Assembly (NCBI GenBank): GCA_024114885.1
Contig: CP099424.1
Span: 1,178,001 to 1,242,000 of the forward strand
Source: Septoria linicola
Taxonomy: Eukaryota > Ascomycota > Dothideomycetes > Mycosphaerellales > Mycosphaerellaceae
Direction: 5' to 3'
DNA length: 64,000 nucleotides
This document shows, one piece after another, positions 58,689 through 64,000 of the stretch (the first letter of the stretch is position 1; the number at the start of each line of letters is the position of its first letter). The position numbers were made by a program, and so were the translations under genes. The notes under the pieces were generated by a model. It did not search any database. It worked only from the letters and a program-made list of their open reading frames with translations, and was not told where the DNA came from.

Positions 58689-59513
58689 ATGTCTTCCCCA
58701 AATCAAGCAGAACAAAATGCCGTCCAAGTCACCTACCCCTCCCAAGGCATAACCCTCATAACCATCTCCCGCCCACATCGTCGCAACGCCGTCAACGCCG
58801 CCACAGCTCAACTCCTCTACGAAGCGATCACAACCTTCGAAGATGACCCTCTCCAAAAAATCGCCATCCTCACAGGCGCAAATGACACTTTCGTCGCTGG
58901 CTTCGATCTCCACACCGTAGAAGCAAGCTCTTCTAACATCCACTACCCTCTGGACTCCGTCCATCGCACCATCGGACCCATGGGCCCCTCGCGGTTACAA
59001 GTCAAGAAACCCCTCCTCTGCGCAGTTTCGGGTTATGCCGTAGCCGGCGGTTTGGAATTATCTCTCCTCGGAGACATGCGCATCGTGGATGAAGATGCTA
59101 TTTTCGGCGTGTTCTGCCGTCGGTGGGGTGTACCGCTCATCGACGGCGGGACAGTCCGATTGCAGCGGATTGTAGGACTGGGTCGAGCTTTGGATATGAT
59201 TCTTACAGGTAGACCTGTCGATGCGAAGGAAGCGTTGAGTATGGGATTGGCGAATCGTGTAGTGCCGAAGGGAAAGGCGTTGGACGAGACGGTGAAGCTC
59301 GCGAAGCAGTTGTTGGAGTTTCCGCAGTTGTGTATGAACCTTGATAGGGCTTCGTGCTATAATGCGGCGTATGATGCGGAGAGCTTTACTGCGGCTATGC
59401 AGTACGAAATTGATCGTGGAATGCAAGCTGTGGCAGCTGAAGGCGCGGCGGGAGCGAAAAGGTTCAGCAAAGAGAAGGTTGGCAGAGGTGGAGTGTTTCC
59501 AGGAAAGTTGTAG
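58689..59513 (+). CDS. Crotonase-fold enoyl-CoA hydratase/isomerase-like protein
   Basis: This 274-aa intronless protein of the crotonase superfamily probably acts on an acyl-CoA thioester. Conserved parts are the N-terminal beta region VTYPSQGITLITISRPHRRN, AILTGANDTFVAGFDLHTVE, the oxyanion-hole region SGYAVAGGLELSLLGDMRIV, and GGTVRLQRIVGLGRALDMIL with the LTGRPVDAKEAL helix. In rat enoyl-CoA hydratase the catalytic acids are Glu144 and Glu164. The Glu in AGGLEL fits Glu144, but the PEI site of Glu164 reads CRRWG, so normal hydratase chemistry is doubtful. No peroxisomal or mitochondrial signal is evident (the C-terminus is FPGKL). The reaction is unknown. Confidence 0.85.
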   Translation: MSSPNQAEQNAVQVTYPSQGITLITISRPHRRNAVNAATAQLLYEAITTFEDDPLQKIAILTGANDTFVAGFDLHTVEASSSNIHYPLDSVHRTIGPMGPSRLQVKKPLLCAVSGYAVAGGLELSLLGDMRIVDEDAIFGVFCRRWGVPLIDGGTVRLQRIVGLGRALDMILTGRPVDAKEALSMGLANRVVPKGKALDETVKLAKQLLEFPQLCMNLDRASCYNAAYDAESFTAAMQYEIDRGMQAVAAEGAAGAKRFSKEKVGRGGVFPGKL

Positions 59514-59710
59514 TAATATAATGGTTCAATGAAGCTTCTAAATGGTAGCCAAGCCTCGCTATGCATTCTGAACAATGATACCTAGGCTCTGTGAGTCTTT
59601 TCCATTGTACAAAAATTCCATCACCCAAAAATTGGGTCTCTCCGATGCCCATAACGGTTGCGCTGGAAAGTCACAAGGAAGTCGCTCACCCAGCTTGCTG
59701 TAGCCGTCTC

Positions 59711-62359
59711 CTATTTCGCGCTGGCTTTTTCCTCGTCCTTACTCAGTTGTCGGTCTTCCACAATCCACTCCATCACACTTTCATAGCACAGCACATACTG
59801 TCGAAGACTCTGCACCATACTGATTCGTTGATGCCGGAAGTCTTCAACAGTCTTCTCCACCAAGTCCACGTCCCCGCGCGACAACCAGGACCCTTCGAGC
59901 CCTTCGTCGGTATGCTGGTGCTGCGATGCGAAGAAGCCTCCACTGCTGCCTTTTCGCATCGCATCGTTGCGCTCGTCATCCGTTCGGGATCTTTTCTTCT
60001 CGGGACCTGTCGAGTCGATGTCCATTGGCGTGTGATGTCGTGACTCTTGGCTAGTGCGCTGGCGTTTGATCATGTCGATGACACTGTCCACAGTGCAGAA
60101 TGTGCCTGTTCTCCCGCATCCGGCGGAGCAGTGCACCAGAACGGGCCTCTCGCTGTCTTCAGGTTCACTCGATCGCGCTACTTTACCTGTGGCGCGGACG
60201 ACAGCGTTGGTCTGCTCCACCAGACCAAGTAGATGAGCTGGATGCGCTGGTGCGCCGAAGTCAGGCCAACTCGAGTACTGCAATTGTGTAATCTCGCGCA
60301 TAGGCTCGAATGGGAATCGGTCGTGACTGATTGTGAATTTCCGCACAGTGACATATGGCTGTTCGTTCTTGTCCTCTTTAGTGTCGATGGTCGCCAGTGG
60401 GACTCCTGGGTTCTGCGACTTGGTCGAGTTGCGTTTCACGGCGGAAGGTCTCTTCTGATGAGCTTTGTGTATCCTGGAGGGTTCCAGCGATGCGCGCTTC
60501 TCGGACAGGAAGTCTAGGTGTATTTGGCCATATTGCTTCTGATCCCAATAGTTGTGTGCCTTGACTTGTGCCCCCTCTTTCTCAGCCGTCAACATGACTA
60601 CCACGCGGACATCTTGTTGCCAGATCACATTCCAAAAGTCGTTGAATGTGGCGGGTATAGGAGCCTGGGTCGAGATATATCGCTTGTTGCTCCATGCTGC
60701 CTTGATGTGACTTGCATTGAAGTAGTCACATCCATGGCTGGGAATTCCCTGCAGGCGCACTCGTGAGTGCTCAAATGGCCAGATGTTGTTGTAGCGATTC
60801 TTGTTGCCTTTCTCCAGGCCGGCAATTCGCACAGCATCCGAAGCATCGGGTTTCGTTGGTGTTCCGAATGACACTTTCCCGGAAAGTGCATCTTCCATTC
60901 GCTTCTTCTCCCTGCGCTCGATCTGTTCGAAGCGATTTGCCACCCTCTTGCCCTTGTCGTTCTGTTCTGCCGCAGTTTTGATCCATTCAGGGTACTCCTC
61001 TTCGGCCGAGCTCGTCTCTCGTGATGGGTGCTTCAGCTCTATTTGGCCCACGCCACCGATCAAGTCCATGTTTTGCCTGATATTGCCGAAGAATGGATTT
61101 GCCGGCTTGTCAGTAGCCGGCATAGGACATCCTCCCACAACGGGAGCGACTTCTGGACCGTCACCTTCTACGCCCTGGGAGCCGCTTGACGCAGAGCAAG
61201 CGCCACTGTCAACATACTTTGGAAAGCGCTTGGCGAAGTCGTTAAAACCGCCCTTGATGATGTATAACTTGCCATCGTAGCCCTCGCCTTGGAATTTCTT
61301 GATGGTGTTTAGACAAGTGGTGGCGTCCTTGAGAAGGGATGAACTTCCATCGTAGACAATGATGTAGCTGCTCTTTCTCCAGTTCTCAAACTTTGCTCGC
61401 TGCTCTTCATCCTTGAATGTGTTGGCAAGCTTTTCCACGTTGAATGACGGTCTCTTGAGCAAGGTTGTAGGTATGCATAAGCTTAGCGCAGAGCTGATAT
61501 GTGAGTTCGCGTACTGAGTCTGTACACGCAGATCCAGCAGTAATATGTCCTCGTTATTAGTATTGAGAAGACTGACAACATGCTGAGGAGTGGCGAAGAC
61601 ATCCGTATCAGCGTCAGACGTGACGGGCAGGGTTTCTGCGCGGCCCTTTTGTGAATTGTTGTATGATGCCGTCATATTGTCGAGTGGCAGCTGCAACCTT
61701 ACACCAGCACCATCCATCGACTTGGGCGATCCAAGCTTTCCCTTGGACATGTCATTCTGTATATTGTCGAATGTAGGTGGCGATGCACGGCGCTTGCTCT
61801 CGGTGTGGGAGACCGGGCTATGCATGCGTTTAGGCGATCGCGACAACTCCGTGGTTGACGCATCTAGAACAGCACGATGGGATATTGCCGAGGCCGGTAT
61901 ATCCTTTGGCGCAGTGTTGACCGCTGCCTGGCTGGTTGTTTTATGCTGCGCAGGCCTGGACGCCAGACTGGGACTTGACATTGGCATATTCGTTTTGAAG
62001 TTGCTCAGCCCGCCTAGTTGGAAGGCCTTGTTTCCTTCAGATTGCTTCCTGAATGCTTCATACTCAGGGCTTTGGTCCAGAGGTACCACACTCGGCGATA
62101 GTGCAGCGGTGGACCTTACAGTCGAAGAAGGTGGACTCCAATTGCTCTTCGCGTGGTTATCGCTGAGATATGAGCTCCCATCGGTCTGGAAGCCAAAGTA
62201 GTTTGGTGAGGGTGTGCCTGGTACATTTCGTCGTGGGGGACTCGCCACGCGGGGCGATAAGAATGGAGGCATGTCTGCTTTCATGGCAGGTGTCGCAGCT
62301 GGGCGAGGTCGCTGCGAATGTGCGGCTTGATATCGAGGCGATGTGGCCGTCTGGGTCAT
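59711..62359 (-). CDS. Rhodanese-PTP tyrosine phosphatase, Pyp1/Pyp2 type
   Basis: This 882-aa intronless protein has the layout of fission-yeast Pyp1/Pyp2 and related MAP-kinase phosphatases: a disordered N-terminus of about 240 residues, a rhodanese-like domain (about 255-385) that lacks an obvious active cysteine loop and may bind a MAPK, and a C-terminal tyrosine phosphatase domain. Hallmarks are NRYNNIWPFEHSRVRL, YISTQAPIPATFNDFW, WPDFGAP, and the signature VHCSAGCGRTGTFCTVDSV, with the catalytic Cys near residue 743. Acidic inserts and a hydrophilic stretch (STGPEKKRSRTDDERND) lie within the phosphatase half. The predicted role is dephosphorylation of stress or osmotic MAP kinase. The upstream 500 bp carry GT-rich runs that are probably 5'UTR. 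Confidence 0.9.
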   Translation of the reverse strand: MTQTATSPRYQAAHSQRPRPAATPAMKADMPPFLSPRVASPPRRNVPGTPSPNYFGFQTDGSSYLSDNHAKSNWSPPSSTVRSTAALSPSVVPLDQSPEYEAFRKQSEGNKAFQLGGLSNFKTNMPMSSPSLASRPAQHKTTSQAAVNTAPKDIPASAISHRAVLDASTTELSRSPKRMHSPVSHTESKRRASPPTFDNIQNDMSKGKLGSPKSMDGAGVRLQLPLDNMTASYNNSQKGRAETLPVTSDADTDVFATPQHVVSLLNTNNEDILLLDLRVQTQYANSHISSALSLCIPTTLLKRPSFNVEKLANTFKDEEQRAKFENWRKSSYIIVYDGSSSLLKDATTCLNTIKKFQGEGYDGKLYIIKGGFNDFAKRFPKYVDSGACSASSGSQGVEGDGPEVAPVVGGCPMPATDKPANPFFGNIRQNMDLIGGVGQIELKHPSRETSSAEEEYPEWIKTAAEQNDKGKRVANRFEQIERREKKRMEDALSGKVSFGTPTKPDASDAVRIAGLEKGNKNRYNNIWPFEHSRVRLQGIPSHGCDYFNASHIKAAWSNKRYISTQAPIPATFNDFWNVIWQQDVRVVVMLTAEKEGAQVKAHNYWDQKQYGQIHLDFLSEKRASLEPSRIHKAHQKRPSAVKRNSTKSQNPGVPLATIDTKEDKNEQPYVTVRKFTISHDRFPFEPMREITQLQYSSWPDFGAPAHPAHLLGLVEQTNAVVRATGKVARSSEPEDSERPVLVHCSAGCGRTGTFCTVDSVIDMIKRQRTSQESRHHTPMDIDSTGPEKKRSRTDDERNDAMRKGSSGGFFASQHQHTDEGLEGSWLSRGDVDLVEKTVEDFRHQRISMVQSLRQYVLCYESVMEWIVEDRQLSKDEEKASAK

Positions 62360-64000
62360 GGTGAGTGGATCGTAGATGGAAGGGTGAATGTGCGAGCGCG
62401 GCGGTCCAGCTCAGAAAGCACCGCGCACGCTGGAATATCCAAGCTGCTGGCAGGTGGAGGCGCTCTCGTCGATGAATCGCACGGAGAGAAGGCGTGCGGT
62501 GGATTACTACAGGCGCCACAGACCAATAGCTGCGGGCGTCATATGGACCCGATGTTCTAGAATTATGCAGCAGCCGCGTCCAATCGAGCAGAGAGGAGTC
62601 GCTTAGGCTATATTCAGTGGGTGGGTGGGTGGGCACAGCGGCGGTGGCGGAGGTGGGAGGACCAGCAAGAGAGAGAGAAGACACAGCCCCTTTGCTTGGA
62701 CGATAGTGATGCGTCCGAGGAGGCGTCGTCTCTCGTCTCGTGTCGTTGTTTCCGTTCTCGACAAGAATGACGTAACGAAGAGTGGTCGATTTTCGTGGAA
62801 CGTGTGTGCGGCCTCTTTCTCCAGCGGCGGCGGCGGCGACGGAAACCTGCTTATTGCACCGAGAACGACGCAATAATGACTGCGGAGGAATAACAGAAAC
62901 GAAGCCAGCTGAGATAGCGACGCACGCAGAACTTAGAAGCGACTCGACAACGGCAATGGATGGGATCTGCTATTTTGGCTGCTGCTTGGGAAGAGTCGGT
63001 GCGCTGCCCTGCAGCACGTTAGCCTTGTGTGGTGCCCTGTTCGATGACGAAATTCGCAATGAATCAAAATCACGGGTCTGCTCTTCACGCCGGACCCATC
63101 CCAAAATCTCCAGTCGTCTGGGTCCCGCTGGCTGCACGTCTTTTCCTGTGCAGATGCAGATGCTTTCTTCTCGTGCGGCGCAGTTGTATTTCTCGCCCAT
63201 CTCACAGCGACAAAATACTGACTGGATCGCTACGAGTCTGATCATCCTCTCACAGCTTCTTTCTTCAGGGTCGCAAGATCTGCTCTCGTGCGTTGCGTCA
63301 GAAGAGTCTAGACCCAAAAGCCAACGCGACAGAGCTTGTCCCGCATTCCGGCCAACACTATTGCGAACTCTCACATGGCGTGCTAACACCAGCCTCAGAC
63401 ATCTGGAAAGTATCGGCCATCTGCTCCGTAATGCTGTGACCGGTATTCTGCCTGCACGCTACGCAGACACGCTGGTCAGTTGATGGCATGCTGATAGGTG
63501 CACACGACCATCACTCATCTGTCGACCTTGCTTTCTGTCGCAGTTCCGGCCGACACGGTGGTGTTGCCGCAGTTGAGCAAAGTATGCGAGTCATTGATGC
63601 TGCGAACTAGGCGCGGCGCAGCGCAGCATGAGCGGAAACCCATGCTGCATCATCTGTCAATCCTGTTTCGGATGCCGGTTTCTGGAGGACTCGGCAGTCA
63701 ACGTGCCAATATCGACCAGATCTGCAGTTTCATCAGCACAGAGGCACTTGTTGCCACGGCAGGCTGTGATATGTCAACCCTTCGGTCGCCGCGGCGCACA
63801 AACACGATCAGCAGCTGTTTCAACAGTCGTTCTGCTGGGCTGCCATGACACAATCATTTCTTGGCTCATGCACCGCCTTCGACATGTGCGCGGTTTGGCT
63901 ACTCACGTCCTGACCTCAAGCCCGAACTCACGAGGACGTAGGAGGTAGCTCCAGGCGGGGACTCAGATGTTCACTGAACGGCCAGCTATAGCTGCGTCTA
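62360..64000. other. End region, no recognisable gene
   Basis: This includes a long 5' leader for the phosphatase, with a (GTGG)n-like run near 62618-62635. Several short ORFs on both strands lack domains and conserved character. A partial gene beyond the window edge cannot be excluded. Confidence 0.3.

Noticed and set aside
61590..62201. 203-codon ORF opposite the phosphatase gene
   Set aside because: It is antisense to the disordered N-terminal half of the phosphatase and is not conserved in character.
62782..63483. 233-codon plus-strand ORF near the right end
   Set aside because: There is no domain and the composition is unlike the confirmed genes. A 139-codon frame overlaps it on the minus strand.
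1..64000. Search for CRISPR arrays, bacterial-type promoters, operons and phage or mobile elements
   Set aside because: The gene structure is clearly fungal, and no repeat array, transposase or reverse transcriptase was seen.
1..64000. Secondary-metabolite or toxin cluster
   Set aside because: No polyketide synthase, non-ribosomal synthetase, terpene synthase or cytochrome P450 is present; the genes are mostly housekeeping and regulatory.

Overview
This window is nuclear DNA of a filamentous ascomycete. The protein families point to Dothideomycetes, perhaps the Mycosphaerellales group, but the genus is an inference I cannot confirm. The evidence is fungal-type gene structure: short introns, mostly 48-69 nt, with GT..AG ends and CT(A/G)A-type branch sites. 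Long single-exon ORFs alternate with moderate intergenic gaps, and the proteins match typical Pezizomycotina families. No operons, CRISPR arrays, insertion sequences, tRNA or rRNA genes were found. No AT-rich, RIP-degraded transposon block is visible.

Left third (1-23 kb), housekeeping and regulatory genes: SEC11 signal peptidase (-), a PWWP-like nuclear protein (+), the NOT1 scaffold of CCR4-NOT (-) with a small ORF just behind it, a Kes1/Osh4-type oxysterol-binding protein (-), a Myb-like coiled-coil nuclear protein (-), a C-terminal membrane-anchored conserved protein (+), and an F-BAR/SH3 cytokinesis protein of the Hof1/Cdc15 family (-).

Middle (23-43 kb): a secreted GH11 xylanase with three GGCTAAA (XlnR-type) motifs upstream, convergent with a secreted beta-lactamase-fold serine hydrolase; a fungal transcription-factor-like protein without a zinc cluster; a large DUF676 lipase/esterase; a degenerate tandem repeat of about 181 bp; a GPHR/GTG-type membrane protein; a DOMON-cytochrome b561 oxidoreductase; pterin-4a-carbinolamine dehydratase; a fungal F-box-like protein; and mitochondrial pyruvate dehydrogenase E1 beta.

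Right third (43-64 kb): a Gds1-type winged-helix protein, two F-box proteins, an HSF-type (Sfl1-like) transcription factor, an inositol monophosphatase, an SRA/YDG-domain gene broken by a homopolymer frameshift, a small spliced ORF head-to-head with it, a caleosin/peroxygenase, a crotonase-fold enzyme, and a rhodanese-PTP phosphatase of the Pyp1/Pyp2 type.

The genes look like an ordinary chromosomal mix, not one pathway or cluster. I found no convincing new multi-gene system. The items most worth checking are the SRA frameshift, the 181-bp repeat, the ORF directly behind NOT1, and the two small spliced ORFs. All exon boundaries were assigned by eye from splice consensus and reading-frame continuity. 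Most predicted CDS lengths come out divisible by three, which supports them.
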